A model generated the notes under the pieces. It was not told the DNA's origin. It worked only from the letters and a program-made list of their open reading frames with translations, and made no database searches. Below are positions 54,933 through 64,000 of a DNA stretch of 64,000 nucleotides, one piece after another. A program made the translations under genes and the position numbers. Origin of the DNA: Thermocrinis sp. (GTDB lineage Bacteria; Aquificota; Aquificia; Aquificales; Aquificaceae); NCBI RefSeq assembly GCF_036781485.1, contig NZ_DAIQAX010000002.1:98759-162758 (forward strand), given 5' to 3'. Numbering within the stretch: position 1 is the stretch's first letter; each line of letters starts with the position of its first letter.

Positions 54933-56027
54933 ATGTGGAGGATTTTATATACAGGCCAAAGGCCACAGCACGAAAACATAGCCCTTGACCAAATTATGCT
55001 TGAGCTAAGATCCCGCGGAAGAATTCCAAATACCATAAGATTTTTGCAGTTTAAGCCAGAGTGCGTCCTCATAGGTTATCATCAGTCCGTAGAGCAAGAA
55101 GTTAGGCTTGAATACACCCAAAGGGAAGGTATAGAGGTAGGTAGAAGAATAACGGGCGGTGGTGCCATATACTTTGACGAGAGCCAAATAGGATGGGAAG
55201 TAATAGCAGACAGAAGAGACTTTGGAAACCTAAGCTTTGAGGAGATCACCGCAAAGATATGCAGTGCGGTGGCAAAGGGACTCCAAAAGCTTGGCATACC
55301 AGCCCAATTTAGACCAAGGAACGATATAGAGGTGGAGGGTAGAAAAATATCAGGCACCGGTGGAGTTTTTGAAGGCAATACCTTTCTTTATCAAGGAACT
55401 ATTTTGATGGACTTTAATGTGGAGCGTATGCTAAAGTCTTTGCAAATACCGGTGGAGAAGCTTACTTCAAAGGGTATAAAGTCTGCAGAGGACAGAGTGG
55501 AGTGGATAAAAAGATACTTGGGAAGGCTTCCAGAAAAGGAGGAGGTCTTTTCTGCCATACTGGAAGGACTTTCAGAAAAACTGGGTATTGAGTTTGAGTG
55601 GGGAGAGCTAACGGAAGAGGAGAGGGAACTTTTAGAACAAAGAAAAGAATACTACAAAAGCCCAGATTGGGTTTATGAGGTTAAGAGGTCTTCTTCTGAC
55701 CCGGAGTTTCTTTTTGGTATATACCGCTGTCTTGGGGGAACTTTTAGGGTCTCTGCAAAGGTGGATCCAGAGCGCAAGGTCCTGGAGCAGATCATCATAA
55801 ACGGAGACTTCTTCGTAAATCCAAAAAGACTAATATATGACCTTGAGGCATACTTAAAGCACACCCACCTTTCGGATGTGGAAAGGAGAATCAGAGAGTT
55901 TTTCAAAAACAAGGAGTGGGAAAGCTTGAACCTTACGGTAGATGACATAGTGGAAGCAGTTTTGTTTCCACTGAGGAAGTTAGAGGGGACTGAACTGGGC
56001 TTGGAAAAAAAAACTTCAATCAAATAA
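54933..56027 (+). CDS. lplA: Lipoate-protein ligase A family protein
   Basis: A 364-residue BPL/LPL-family enzyme that attaches lipoate or octanoate to carrier proteins. Motifs: RRITGGGAIYFDESQIGWEVI (109-ish), RPRNDIEVEGRKISGTGG and FLYQGTILMDF, then a C-terminal accessory domain (about 210-350). AAGGAGG precedes the ATG. Near the 3' end, at 56005-56013, is a run of nine A in the frame A AAA AAA; a -1 shift there would continue into the DUF116 frame, which is open from that point. It may therefore be part of a longer protein. Confidence 0.85.
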   Translation: MWRILYTGQRPQHENIALDQIMLELRSRGRIPNTIRFLQFKPECVLIGYHQSVEQEVRLEYTQREGIEVGRRITGGGAIYFDESQIGWEVIADRRDFGNLSFEEITAKICSAVAKGLQKLGIPAQFRPRNDIEVEGRKISGTGGVFEGNTFLYQGTILMDFNVERMLKSLQIPVEKLTSKGIKSAEDRVEWIKRYLGRLPEKEEVFSAILEGLSEKLGIEFEWGELTEEERELLEQRKEYYKSPDWVYEVKRSSSDPEFLFGIYRCLGGTFRVSAKVDPERKVLEQIIINGDFFVNPKRLIYDLEAYLKHTHLSDVERRIREFFKNKEWESLNLTVDDIVEAVLFPLRKLEGTELGLEKKTSIK

Positions 56028-56077
56028 TAGGCAGCATAGGAGGGGGGCTTATAGAGAACATAAAAAACGCAAAGGTA

Positions 56078-57112
56078 ATGCTTTTGCCTTACTGTGCCAA
56101 GCCCCGTTGGTGCGACTACAGACATTTGGATGACTGCGGAGAGTGCGGAGGATGCACCGTCGGAGATGCCTACAGGCTTGCCTATCAAAAGGGCATGATC
56201 CCAATTACCATAACTTCCTTTGAACTTCTGAGGGACACACTCAAGTGGTGTGCAGAGAACGGATACACTTACATAGGCCACTGCTGTTATGAGTTTTACG
56301 AAAAACGATACGAGATCTTCCAAAAGGCAAGCAAAGAGGGGGCAAAAGGGGTGCTCTTTGACATTGTGGGGACAACATGCTACAGCTTGGGAGTGGAGGA
56401 AGAGGAAAGGGCATATCACGGAGAATTTACCGTAGAGCTGGACCTGATAAAGGATGCCTTGGAAAGATCTTTGGCTATAAAGGAGGATCTGTCCCAAGTT
56501 CAAAGGAGGGAGAGCCAAAAATTTGATTTTTCCCCTTACTTTTCCGATTTTGTCCCACCCTACTACAAAAAGCCCAAAGCGGTTCCCTCACCCCAAGAAG
56601 ACAGGACACGGACTGCGGTCCAAAAGGAAGTATTCTTAGGGGAAGCTACCATAAGTGGTAAGGCTGTTAGCTACATAGAGGCCTTTGAAGAGCTGGCAGA
56701 GTGGATAGAAAAGTCTCAAAGCCCCACCTTGGTGGTAGGACCCCTGCTCTTTTGGGACTGGCAAGAAGAGGAGCTAAGAAGAAAAGCTCAGGCGGTAAAA
56801 AAGCTCATCCAAAAGGTCAAAAAGCTTCAGGTAAAGGTCCTTCCAGATTATAGGCCCAAGCTAAAAAAGTACGATCCTTCTTTGGAGATGGACCCACCAA
56901 ACCCCCACGAAACAGTCCTTTACGACAAAAACGATCTTACCATACTCATAGGAGTGCATTGCTACAGGACAGATTTTGTGATAAGACTTCTCAAAAAATA
57001 CACGCCTACAAAAGTAGTAGCCCTCTGTGGCCTTTACGGACACCCAGAAGCAGACCTCTCCACAAGCTTTACAGATGAAGACAAGCTTAATAAACTATTA
57101 GACCTGTTGTGA
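56078..57112 (+). CDS. DUF116-domain protein
   Basis: At least 344 residues. The N-terminal part (MLLPYCAKPRWC...CGECGGCTVGDAYRLAYQKGM) is a cysteine-rich DUF116 domain, probably metal- or Fe-S-binding, followed by GYTYIGHCCYEFYEKRYEIF. The C-terminal half (about 190-344) is not recognised. The reading frame is open upstream through the lplA stop, and the only Shine-Dalgarno-like sequence (AGGAGG at 56038) is 35 nt from this ATG with no nearer start codon in any frame. Translation may thus come from a -1 shift in lplA. The function is unknown; its neighbour suggests a lipoate-related role. Overlaps the next gene by 4 nt. Confidence 0.75.
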   Translation: MLLPYCAKPRWCDYRHLDDCGECGGCTVGDAYRLAYQKGMIPITITSFELLRDTLKWCAENGYTYIGHCCYEFYEKRYEIFQKASKEGAKGVLFDIVGTTCYSLGVEEEERAYHGEFTVELDLIKDALERSLAIKEDLSQVQRRESQKFDFSPYFSDFVPPYYKKPKAVPSPQEDRTRTAVQKEVFLGEATISGKAVSYIEAFEELAEWIEKSQSPTLVVGPLLFWDWQEEELRRKAQAVKKLIQKVKKLQVKVLPDYRPKLKKYDPSLEMDPPNPHETVLYDKNDLTILIGVHCYRTDFVIRLLKKYTPTKVVALCGLYGHPEADLSTSFTDEDKLNKLLDLL

Positions 57113-57837
57113 AGTATATGGAAATTTTAAACAAATTCCCTTTACCCCTTTTGCTCATAGACCAAGATTACAACGTTGTTTGGATGAATGAAGAAGCCAA
57201 GCGGTTATATCCAAACCGCTGTGAAAAGTGCCACAAACTAACCCATAACTCAGAACTACCCTGCTTTGTTTACACCGAGCATCCGTGCCCTGTAAAGGAA
57301 ATGAAAGATAAGGGAGTTGATAAATATGCTGTTGTCCATAGACACGTTGTGGAAGGCAGAGAGTCTTTGGTGCTCGTGATGGCTCAGCGCACTTCGGACA
57401 ATCTGTTCTTAGAGCTACATTTGCCTTTGGATAAAGTTTTAACCGCTTTTGAAGTTGGAAAGCTAAGGCCGGAGCTTTTGATAAACTCTGGACCTTTGGC
57501 GTTTTTTGTATGGCAAAACAAAGAAGGTTGGCCTGTCAAGAGTGTTTCCAAAAGCGTGTATGAGCTTACCGAATATACCCAAGAGGAGTTTCTCAGTGGT
57601 GTTATAGACTATGCTAAGCTTATACACTCAGAAGATCTGCAAAGGGTTTCCGAAGAGGTAAGGCTTAACACAGAAAGCAAAAGCGACTATTGGACCCATC
57701 AACCTTACAGGATAATAACAAAAAGTGGGAAGGTAAAGTGGGTGCTGGACCACACAGTTAGCATAAAAGATAACAGTGGAAATTATCTCAGAATACTACG
57801 AAAAGGAACAACTCTTTCGCACCCTTGCGGAAGATAA
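57109..57837 (+). pseudogene. PAS-PAS-GGDEF sensor, N-terminal fragment
   Basis: A 242-codon frame with two PAS-like domains. The first (residues 4-100) carries an inserted cysteine/histidine cluster (RCEKCHKLTH, LPCFV, HPCPV), which looks like a metal or heme/redox site. The second (about 125-235) ends in KSGKVKWVLDHTVSIKD. The frame then goes out of register after DNSG (57778) and soon stops, while the next frame continues the expected sequence. One extra A in GGAAATT would explain it. Translation begins at GTG or ATG (57109 or 57118), overlapping the DUF116 gene by 4 nt. Confidence 0.7.
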
Positions 57838-58609
57838 TCCCAACGGCGTTGTGCTATACGACTTTGAAGAAGATGAGGAAGAGATTCTGGACAAGGGTGC
57901 CATTGTAAGGCTTATCCATCCCAAAGACCGGGAAAAGGCACAAAAAATAAGGCAAGAGAGGCTATCTGGAGACAGGAGTTTAAAAGAATTTGATCTTAGG
58001 CTTATAACAAAAGGGGGAAAGGTGAAGTGGTTTAAGGTTACCAGCCATGTGATCAATTACAAAAACAGGGAATGCTCGCTTATTACTTTTGTGGATCTAA
58101 CCAAGGAGAAGGAAAGGGAAAGGGAACTCTATCACCTTGCAACCACCGACAGGCTCACAAAGTTATTCAACAGGTATGCGGGGACCAATTTGTTTGAGAA
58201 TTTGATCCATCAAGCGGAAAGGTATGGCTTGGTATTTTCTTTGATCTTTCTTGACATAGACAACTTCAAGAAAATAAACGACACCCTTGGGCACTTGATT
58301 GGCGACAGGGCGCTTGTGGATGTGGCAAAGACCATAAAAAAGAACCTAAGAAAGAGCGACATAGCCATAAGATGGGGTGGAGAGGAGTTTTTAGTTCTGC
58401 TTCCTAACACAAAGGACCCTTTACCCGTGGCGGAAAAGATAAGAGCAAAGATAAGCGAGCTAACATACGAAGGCTGGGGACCAATAACTGTATCTGCGGG
58501 TTGCGCGGTCTATTCTCCTGGTGATACCATAGACTCTATGATCAAAAGGGCAGATCAGGCCCTCTACAGGGCAAAGTCCCTTGGTAAAAATAGAGTAGTA
58601 ATAGCTTGA
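57776..58609 (+). pseudogene. PAS-GGDEF diguanylate cyclase, C-terminal fragment
   Basis: A 277-codon frame (GTG at 57776, no ribosome binding site) that continues the sensor: EQLFRTLAEDNPNGVVLYD, a short PAS domain, then a GGDEF domain. The active-site motif is RWGGEEFLVLLP, with the inhibitory RxxD (RKSD) five residues before it, so the cyclase domain looks catalytically complete with product inhibition. Because the GTG lies in the codons where the upstream frame breaks, this is most likely one gene of about 500 codons split by a single-base shift. FtsH follows. Confidence 0.75.
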
Positions 58610-58654
58610 AAAGTGTGGAACTTACACTATCTTAATCTCTTTAGGAGGTATAGA

Positions 58655-60535
58655 ATGCAGTGGATGAAGAATGTATTCATCTGGATTTTAATAATCGGTT
58701 TTATGATACTGGCCTTTAACCTGTTTAGCTCGTCAGGTAAGGAGTCCGCAGTTAAAACTCCTATCAATACTGTGCTTGAATTGGCAGAAGAAGGTAAGCT
58801 AAAAGAGGTGAAGATAAAGGACAATACCTTAATAGGCATAACCACAGAAGGTCAGAGGGTTGAAACGGGCTTGCCACCTGGGACGGACATAGTTGGTAGG
58901 CTGATGGAGAAGGGCGTGAGAGTGGAGGTGGCAGTCCAAGAGCAGGGTGGCTGGTGGCTGACCTTCTTGGTCTCTTGGCTACCTATACTTCTTTTCATAG
59001 GCATATGGATTTACATGATGAAGCAGGTAAGCGGTGGGGGTGGTGGAGGAACAAGGGGGGCTTTCAGCTTCGGCAAAAGCCGGGCAAAGGTCTATATTGA
59101 CGAAAAGCCCAAGGTGACGTTAAACGATGTGGCTGGGATGGATGAAGTGAAGGAGGAGGTAAAAGAGATCATAGAGTACCTAAAGGATCCTGTTAAGTTT
59201 CAAAGGCTTGGGGGAAGACCACCAAAAGGTGTGTTACTTTACGGAGAGCCGGGGGTAGGAAAGACCCTTTTGGCAAAGGCAATAGCGGGTGAGGCTCATG
59301 TGCCTTTTATATCTGTTTCCGGTTCAGACTTTGTGGAAATGTTCGTAGGAGTGGGTGCGGCAAGGGTGAGGGACCTGTTTGAAACTGCCAAAAAGCACGC
59401 TCCATGCATCATATTCATAGACGAGATAGACGCGGTGGGAAGGTCAAGGGGAGCTTTTAACTTGGGTGGAGGGCATGACGAGAGGGAACAGACTCTAAAC
59501 CAGCTTTTGGTAGAGATGGATGGCTTTGACACTTCGGAAGGCATAATCGTTATAGCTGCCACCAACAGACCAGACATCTTAGACCCAGCCCTCTTAAGAC
59601 CTGGAAGGTTTGACAGACAGATCTTCATTCCAAAGCCCGACGTAAAGGGAAGGTATGAAATACTAAAGGTGCATGCAAGAAATAAAAAGCTTGCTCCCAA
59701 CGTGGACCTGGAGATTGTAGCAAGGGCCACACCTGGGTTTAACGGTGCAGACCTGGAAAATGTTTTAAACGAAGCTGCACTCCTTGCTGCAAGAAAAGGA
59801 AAAGAAGCCATAGAGATGGAGGACATAGAGGAGGCAATAGATAGAATCACGATGGGTCTGGAAAGAAAAGGCATGGTTATATCTCCAAAGGAGAAGGAAA
59901 AGATAGCCTATCACGAGGCAGGGCACGCCATAATGAGTTTGATGGTACCGGGTTCGGATGCCCTACATAAGGTTTCTATCATCCCAAGGGGAATGGCCCT
60001 TGGAGTTACCCAACAACTGCCCATAGACGACAAGCACATGTATGACAAACAGGACCTTATGGGAAGGCTTGTGGTTCTCTTTGGAGGAAGGGCGGCGGAA
60101 GAAGTTTTTTATGGAAAGGAGGGTATAACTACTGGTGCTGAAAATGACCTACAGAGGGCAACGGAGCTGGCTTACAGGATGGTTTCCATGTGGGGTATGA
60201 GCGAAAACGTAGGTCCGGTGGCGGTAAGAAGAGTAGTCAATCCCTTCTTGGGAGGCATGACCACATCCATAGACATAAGCGAAGAGCTAAGAAGAAACAT
60301 AGACGAAGAGGTAAAGCGCATACTTACAGAGGCATACAACATGGCAAAGAGTATAATAGAAACTTACAAGGAACCTATTAGGGCTGTGGTTAAAAGACTG
60401 CTTGAAAAGGAGACCGTATCCTGCGAAGAGTTTGTGGAAGTAATGAAACTCTACGGCGTTGAAATAAAAAACGAGTGCAAGAAAGAGGAGTTTAAGAAAG
60501 AAGAAAGTAAGCAAGAAGAAAAAATTACAGTGTAA
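58655..60535 (+). CDS. ftsH: ATP-dependent zinc metalloprotease FtsH
   Basis: A 626-residue membrane protease. Two N-terminal membrane helices (about 5-24 and 104-124), AAA+ core with [16 protein letters not shown] (a GEPGVGKT variant of the usual GPPGTGKT), [14 protein letters not shown] and RPGRFDRQI, then the zinc site HEAGH and a long acidic lysine/glutamate tail. The frame opens at 58613, but AGGAGG at 58643-58648 points to the ATG at 58655. It is followed after 14 nt by leuC. Confidence 0.96.
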   Translation: MQWMKNVFIWILIIGFMILAFNLFSSSGKESAVKTPINTVLELAEEGKLKEVKIKDNTLIGITTEGQRVETGLPPGTDIVGRLMEKGVRVEVAVQEQGGWWLTFLVSWLPILLFIGIWIYMMKQVSGGGGGGTRGAFSFGKSRAKVYIDEKPKVTLNDVAGMDEVKEEVKEIIEYLKDPVKFQRLGGRPPKGVLLYGEPGVGKTLLAKAIAGEAHVPFISVSGSDFVEMFVGVGAARVRDLFETAKKHAPCIIFIDEIDAVGRSRGAFNLGGGHDEREQTLNQLLVEMDGFDTSEGIIVIAATNRPDILDPALLRPGRFDRQIFIPKPDVKGRYEILKVHARNKKLAPNVDLEIVARATPGFNGADLENVLNEAALLAARKGKEAIEMEDIEEAIDRITMGLERKGMVISPKEKEKIAYHEAGHAIMSLMVPGSDALHKVSIIPRGMALGVTQQLPIDDKHMYDKQDLMGRLVVLFGGRAAEEVFYGKEGITTGAENDLQRATELAYRMVSMWGMSENVGPVAVRRVVNPFLGGMTTSIDISEELRRNIDEEVKRILTEAYNMAKSIIETYKEPIRAVVKRLLEKETVSCEEFVEVMKLYGVEIKNECKKEEFKKEESKQEEKITV

Positions 60536-60549
60536 GAAGGAGGTGCGCT

Positions 60550-61839
60550 ATGGGTATGACAATTACAGAAAAGATTATTGCAGAACATGCGGGTAAAAAA
60601 GAAGCAAAAGCTGGGGAGCTTGTAAATGTAAAGATTGACTTAGCTATGGCAAACGACGTGACCGCCCCCTTGGCCATAAAGATTTTAGAAAAGTACGGCA
60701 TAGACAAGGTTTTTGACCCGGAAAGAATCGCTTTGGTTCTATCCCACTTTGTACCAGCAAAGGACATAAAGTCAGCCGAGCAGGCAAAGATCGTTAGAGA
60801 TTTTGCCCAAAAGCACAACATAAAGTGGTTTTTCCAAGAAGGGGAGGGTATAGAGCACACGATCCTGCCCGAAGAGGGTTTAGTGGTTCCAGGAGATCTG
60901 GTGGTAGGGGCAGACTCTCACACCTGCACCTACGGTGCCCTTGGAGCCTTTTCCACTGGTATGGGTTCTACGGACATTGCTTATGCTATGGCAACAGGAG
61001 AAACTTGGCTCAGGGTTCCGCAGTCCATGAAGTTTATTTTCTACGGAAAGCCAGCACCCTGGGTAATGGGAAAGGACCTAATTCTGCACACCATTGGACA
61101 AATTGGGGTGGACGGAGCCCTCTACAAAGCTATGGAGTTTGAAGGGGAAGCCATAAGGAGCCTTTCTATGGATCAGCGATTTACCATTACCAACATGGCG
61201 GTAGAGGCTGGAGCAAAGAACGGCATAATAGCACCAGACGAAAAGACTATAGAGTATGTATCCCAAAGGGCTAAAAAGCCGTGGAAGGTCTATCAGAGTG
61301 ACAAAGATGCAGAATACTCAGAAGTCTATGAGTGGGACGCTGGCAGGTTAGAACCTTTGGTAGCTTGGCCCTATCTTCCTTCCAACATCCATCCTGTTAG
61401 CGAATCCACTCATATATCCATAGACCAAGCCTTCATAGGCTCTTGCACCAACGGAAGAATAGAAGACCTAAGAGTAGCCGCAAAGATTCTCAAAGGAAGA
61501 AAGGTCCATCCCTACGTCAGATGCATAGTGATCCCTGCTTCCAAGAAAGTTTATATGCAAGCACTAAAGGAAGGTCTTATTGACGTTTTCTTGGAAGCGG
61601 GATGCGTGGTCTCTGTTTCTACGTGCGGTCCCTGCCTTGGGGGTCATATGGGGATATTGGCAGAAGGGGAAAGGTGTATATCCACCTCCAACAGGAACTT
61701 TCCAGGAAGGATGGGGCATCCAAAGAGCGAAGCATACCTTGCTAACCCTGCAGTGGTAGCAGCAAGTGCGGTGTTGGGAAGGATAGCCCATCCAGAAGAG
61801 TTGGTAAGCCTAAAAGAGCTGGAAGAGGCTCTGGCATGA
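60550..61839 (+). CDS. leuC: 3-isopropylmalate/homoaconitate dehydratase large subunit
   Basis: A 429-residue aconitase-superfamily 4Fe-4S enzyme of the prokaryotic/archaeal LeuC2 type, acting in leucine synthesis (or a related 2-oxoacid elongation). Cluster cysteines lie in IGSCTNGR (about C299) and TCGPCLGGHMG (about C359, C362). Motifs VGADSHTCTYGALGAF and NRNFPGRMGH are typical. The small subunit leuD is not adjacent. An AAGGAGGTG site precedes the ATG, and the stop overlaps moeA. Confidence 0.93.
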   Translation: MGMTITEKIIAEHAGKKEAKAGELVNVKIDLAMANDVTAPLAIKILEKYGIDKVFDPERIALVLSHFVPAKDIKSAEQAKIVRDFAQKHNIKWFFQEGEGIEHTILPEEGLVVPGDLVVGADSHTCTYGALGAFSTGMGSTDIAYAMATGETWLRVPQSMKFIFYGKPAPWVMGKDLILHTIGQIGVDGALYKAMEFEGEAIRSLSMDQRFTITNMAVEAGAKNGIIAPDEKTIEYVSQRAKKPWKVYQSDKDAEYSEVYEWDAGRLEPLVAWPYLPSNIHPVSESTHISIDQAFIGSCTNGRIEDLRVAAKILKGRKVHPYVRCIVIPASKKVYMQALKEGLIDVFLEAGCVVSVSTCGPCLGGHMGILAEGERCISTSNRNFPGRMGHPKSEAYLANPAVVAASAVLGRIAHPEELVSLKELEEALA

Positions 61840-63050
61840 TGCCCTACGAGGAAGCGCTGGATATAGTCTTATCCTTCTGTCAAAACCTATCCACAGAGAA
61901 AGTTTTTATTCTGGATGCCCTGGGTAGAGTCTTGGCGGAAGATGTGGTATCTCAGGAGGATAAACCATCCTTTGACAACTCCGCAATGGATGGGTATGCA
62001 GTCAGATGGGAGGATATAAAAACGGCAACGGACAGATCTCCCGTATCCTTAAAGGTGATAGGAGAAATGTCCGCAGGAGGAGAAGAGTCTTTCGTGGTAG
62101 AAAGAGGAACTGCGGTAAAAATATTCACCGGCGCACCCATTCCGGAGGGAGCGGACACGGTGGTGCCAGTGGAATACACAGAAGCGAAAAATGGAGTGGT
62201 CTTTATAAAAACCTCTTTGAAAGAGGGAGCAAACATAAGGCGAAGAGGGGAGGAACTAAAAGCTGGTGATGTGGTGCTAAAGAAGGGAACCATAATAAGA
62301 CACTACGAGGTAGGGATTTTGGCTTCTTTGAACAAGATAAACGTAGAAGTCTCAAGAAAGCCAAGGGTAGCCATTCTCTCCACAGGAGACGAGGTAAAGG
62401 ACATAGGAGAGCCTATAAATAAACCATCCCAGATAAGAACATCCAACAACTACACCCTTCTGGCTGGTGTGTTTTCTGCTGGAGGTACTGCTTACCATCT
62501 TGGCATCGTTCAAGACGATCCAGAAAAACTCAAGTCTATTCTTTCTCAGATGGAGGACTACGATGTTTTTATAACCACCGGCGGAGTATCCATGGGTGAA
62601 AAGGACTACGTAAAAACCTTAGTCAGTGAGCTGGGAGTGGATGTAAAGTTTCATAAAGTCAGGATAAAACCAGCCAAACCAATACTTTTTGGCACATACA
62701 ATGGTGGAAAAGGTCTTTTCTTTGGCATACCCGGAAACCCAGTATCCTGTGCTATTGCCTTTGATCTTTTAGTCAAGCCTGCCCTTCTAAAGATGCAAGG
62801 GGCAAAGGACCACCTTCCCAAAACTCTCAAGGCAAGGATAAAGAGAGATTTTTACAGAAGGGATGCAGAAAGAAGAGAGTTTGTTAGAGCAACCTATTGG
62901 TGGGAAGGTGGTAGTCTTGTCTGTGATTTCTCTCCAAAGCTTCAATCCCACATGCTAACCTCTTACGTTGGTGCCAACTGCTACCTTGTGGTGAAGGAAG
63001 GAGTTAAAGAGATAAAGGAAGGGGAAGAGGTAGAGCTAATACTACTCTAA
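61839..63050 (+). CDS. moeA: Molybdopterin molybdenumtransferase
   Basis: MoeA inserts molybdenum into adenylated molybdopterin. 403 residues with [73 protein letters not shown] and [16 protein letters not shown] in order. Two ATG codons lie in tandem (61836, 61839); 61839 is chosen but 61836 overlaps the leuC stop as ATGA and is equally possible. It converges on rpsB with a 9-nt overlap. Confidence 0.94.
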   Translation: MPYEEALDIVLSFCQNLSTEKVFILDALGRVLAEDVVSQEDKPSFDNSAMDGYAVRWEDIKTATDRSPVSLKVIGEMSAGGEESFVVERGTAVKIFTGAPIPEGADTVVPVEYTEAKNGVVFIKTSLKEGANIRRRGEELKAGDVVLKKGTIIRHYEVGILASLNKINVEVSRKPRVAILSTGDEVKDIGEPINKPSQIRTSNNYTLLAGVFSAGGTAYHLGIVQDDPEKLKSILSQMEDYDVFITTGGVSMGEKDYVKTLVSELGVDVKFHKVRIKPAKPILFGTYNGGKGLFFGIPGNPVSCAIAFDLLVKPALLKMQGAKDHLPKTLKARIKRDFYRRDAERREFVRATYWWEGGSLVCDFSPKLQSHMLTSYVGANCYLVVKEGVKEIKEGEEVELILL

Positions 63051-63869
63051 CTCTTCCGCTCCCTTATCTATGTACTCGTATTTTTCAGACATCTCCATAG
63101 CCTTTTCAAAGAGAGCCTTTTCTTCTTCCGCAACGGTAATAATTCTCTTCTTAGCTACTTCCACAACTTCACCACCCAAAGACTCCCTTCTCGTTTTACC
63201 TTCCAAAACCGCATCTGCGATCTTTGAAGTTAAAAGCTTTATAGACTTGATAGCATCATCGTTTCCAGGAATTGGATAATCTATAAGGTCAGGATCGCAG
63301 TTAGAATCCGCAATGGCTACCACAGTGATGCCCATCTTCTTTGCTTCTAAAACCGCTATGTTTTCCCTTACCGTATCCACCACCCAAAGGATGTCCGGTG
63401 GCCTTTGCATGTTCAGTATGCCACCGTAGAGCTTGCGAAGCCTTTCCATTTTCCTTCTGAGAGCTCTAACCTCTTTTTTGGGCAACACGTCAAAGACTCC
63501 TTCCGCTTCCATCCTTTCTAAGGTTTGCAGTTTTAGAATGCTTTTTCGGACAGTTCTGAAGTTTGTAAGTAATCCTCCAACCCATCTTTCGTTTATGTAG
63601 TGCGCTCCACACCTTTCTGCCTCTTCTTTTATGATGTCCTTTGCCTGCTTTTTTGTGCCCACAAAAAGCACCTCTGCACCCTGGGCCACGCTATCCGCCA
63701 CAAAGTGGTAAGCTTGCCTAAGATAGACTAAAGTTTTGTTTAGGTCTATTATGTGTATGCCTTGCCTGACTCCGTATAAAAAGGGAGCCATTTTGGGGTT
63801 CCATCTACCCTTGCTGTGTCCAAAATGGACACCTGCCTCCAAAAGCTCATTCATAGTAGCTACACTCAT
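63042..63869 (-). CDS. rpsB: 30S ribosomal protein S2
   Basis: A 275-residue small-subunit protein. Characteristic sequence [62 protein letters not shown], and [24 protein letters not shown]. The ATG at 63869 follows AAGGAGG at 63882-63876. The usual partner gene tsf does not follow: downstream is the convergent moeA. The leader contains two competing or knotted stems and may control expression. Confidence 0.97.
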   Translation of the reverse strand: MSVATMNELLEAGVHFGHSKGRWNPKMAPFLYGVRQGIHIIDLNKTLVYLRQAYHFVADSVAQGAEVLFVGTKKQAKDIIKEEAERCGAHYINERWVGGLLTNFRTVRKSILKLQTLERMEAEGVFDVLPKKEVRALRRKMERLRKLYGGILNMQRPPDILWVVDTVRENIAVLEAKKMGITVVAIADSNCDPDLIDYPIPGNDDAIKSIKLLTSKIADAVLEGKTRRESLGGEVVEVAKKRIITVAEEEKALFEKAMEMSEKYEYIDKGAEELE

Positions 63870-63940
63870 GCTCTACCTCCTTGGGTTTTGCCACCCTTTT
63901 CCATCACCCTTTCGGGCAACCCAAGCGGAAAAGGTGCGGT
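63870..63940 (-). promoter_or_regulatory. Structured rpsB leader: candidate S2 autoregulatory element
   Basis: On the minus strand four segments occur in the order A-B-A'-B'. A (63936-63927, CACCTTTTCC) pairs with A' (63902-63892) in 10 bp with one bulged G. B (63925-63915, CTTGGGTTGCC) pairs with B' (63892-63880) in 11 bp with an AA bulge. B' runs into the Shine-Dalgarno AAGGAGG, so the B:B' stem would restrict ribosome binding. The stems interleave, giving either a pseudoknot or a two-state switch. Leaders of rpsB in other bacteria (t44-type) are known to be structured and S2-regulated; homology to those is not shown. Confidence 0.5.
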
Positions 63941-64000
63941 TTAGATAATATTATATATAACTTCTTCAACTTTTGCCATTGATTCCCTTAATTCCAAAAC
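63941..64000 (-). CDS. C-terminal end of an unidentified gene (partial)
   Basis: An open minus-strand frame enters from the right edge and ends at TAA (63943-63941): VLELRESMAKVEEVIYNII. Its stop lies 71 nt before rpsB on the same strand. The residues look like a plausible helical C-terminus but are too few to identify. It could also be chance, since only 19 codons are visible. Confidence 0.3.
   Translation of the reverse strand, partial: VLELRESMAKVEEVIYNII

Noticed and set aside
56054..56078. Independent start of the DUF116 gene from the AGGAGG at 56038
   Set aside because: No ATG, GTG or TTG in any frame within 30 nt of it, so it cannot serve as an ordinary ribosome binding site.
59296..59874. 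192-codon antisense frame inside ftsH
   Set aside because: Serine/leucine-rich composition typical of the antisense of a conserved ATPase gene; no recognisable domain.
1..64000. CRISPR arrays, insertion sequences, prophage or genomic island
   Set aside because: No regularly spaced repeats, transposase, integrase or phage genes were found; genes are core functions with uniform style.

Overview
The window looks like a chromosomal segment of a thermophilic, respiratory bacterium of the Aquificaceae (Hydrogenobacter/Thermocrinis/Aquifex type). This is inferred from gene families, a moderate AT bias, dense overlapping genes, a compact DnaA and an enlarged ClpB. No rRNA gene is present to confirm it. 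The region is almost entirely core genome: no insertion sequence, prophage, integrase or CRISPR array was seen, and no gap between genes exceeds 300 bases.

Layout. 1-1308 (-): rimP-nusA, nusA cut by the window edge. 1349-3920 (+): a broken SulP permease, a TlpA-like thioredoxin and a PP2C phosphatase. 3921-4097: a GC-rich block that folds well only as a minus-strand RNA. 4152-7610 (-): dnaE. 7759-12852 (+): tight tkt-folE-holB-ricT-rlmN-like operon. 12836-15200 (-): an RlpA-like protein and acs, divergent from an acetate-type symporter operon with a cNMP/CBS/DUF294 regulator (15420-19769). 19835-22248 (+): TPR lipoprotein, mobA, metal-binding domain, small kinase-like protein and a MagIII-like glycosylase, all overlapping. 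22226-24600 (-): cytochrome bc1 operon. 24741-30803 (+): serA, clpB, a one-domain flavoprotein and a flippase-like protein. 30793-35283 (-): gltB. 35332-38492: mog, then SAM hydrolase, lysC and nth. 38515-43258 (+): tusA-like, dsrE-like, aldo/keto reductase, dnaA, tatB, tatC, tyrA. 43244-46030 (-): deacetylase, MscS, rhomboid. 46049-46723 (+): RlpA-like lipoprotein. 46720-52851 (-): propeller/AAA+ protein, clpX, clpP, tig, tRNA-Leu. 52873-63050 (+): two SurA-like proteins, pgpA, lplA, DUF116, a split PAS-GGDEF, ftsH, leuC, moeA. 63042-64000 (-): rpsB with a structured leader, and the tail of another gene.

How the genes work together. Aerobic or microaerobic energy metabolism is represented by cytochrome bc1. 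Acetate uptake and activation are represented by the symporter and Acs, possibly tuned by an AcuC-like deacetylase. Nitrogen and amino-acid supply come from gltB, serA, lysC, tyrA and leuC. Molybdenum cofactor assembly genes (mobA, mog, moeA) are scattered. Protein quality control is dense: ClpB, Trigger factor, ClpP, ClpX, FtsH, SurA-like chaperones and Tat export.

Most notable are the unannotated-looking signals: the minus-strand RNA near 4 kb; a two-state or pseudoknotted rpsB leader; a nine-A run where lplA and the DUF116 gene may be one coding unit; a beta-propeller/AAA+ protein next to clpX; a ClpB with a thrice-repeated coiled-coil module; and a recurring promoter layout in which the -10 box sits 7-10 nt before the start codon with no Shine-Dalgarno sequence, suggesting leaderless mRNAs.
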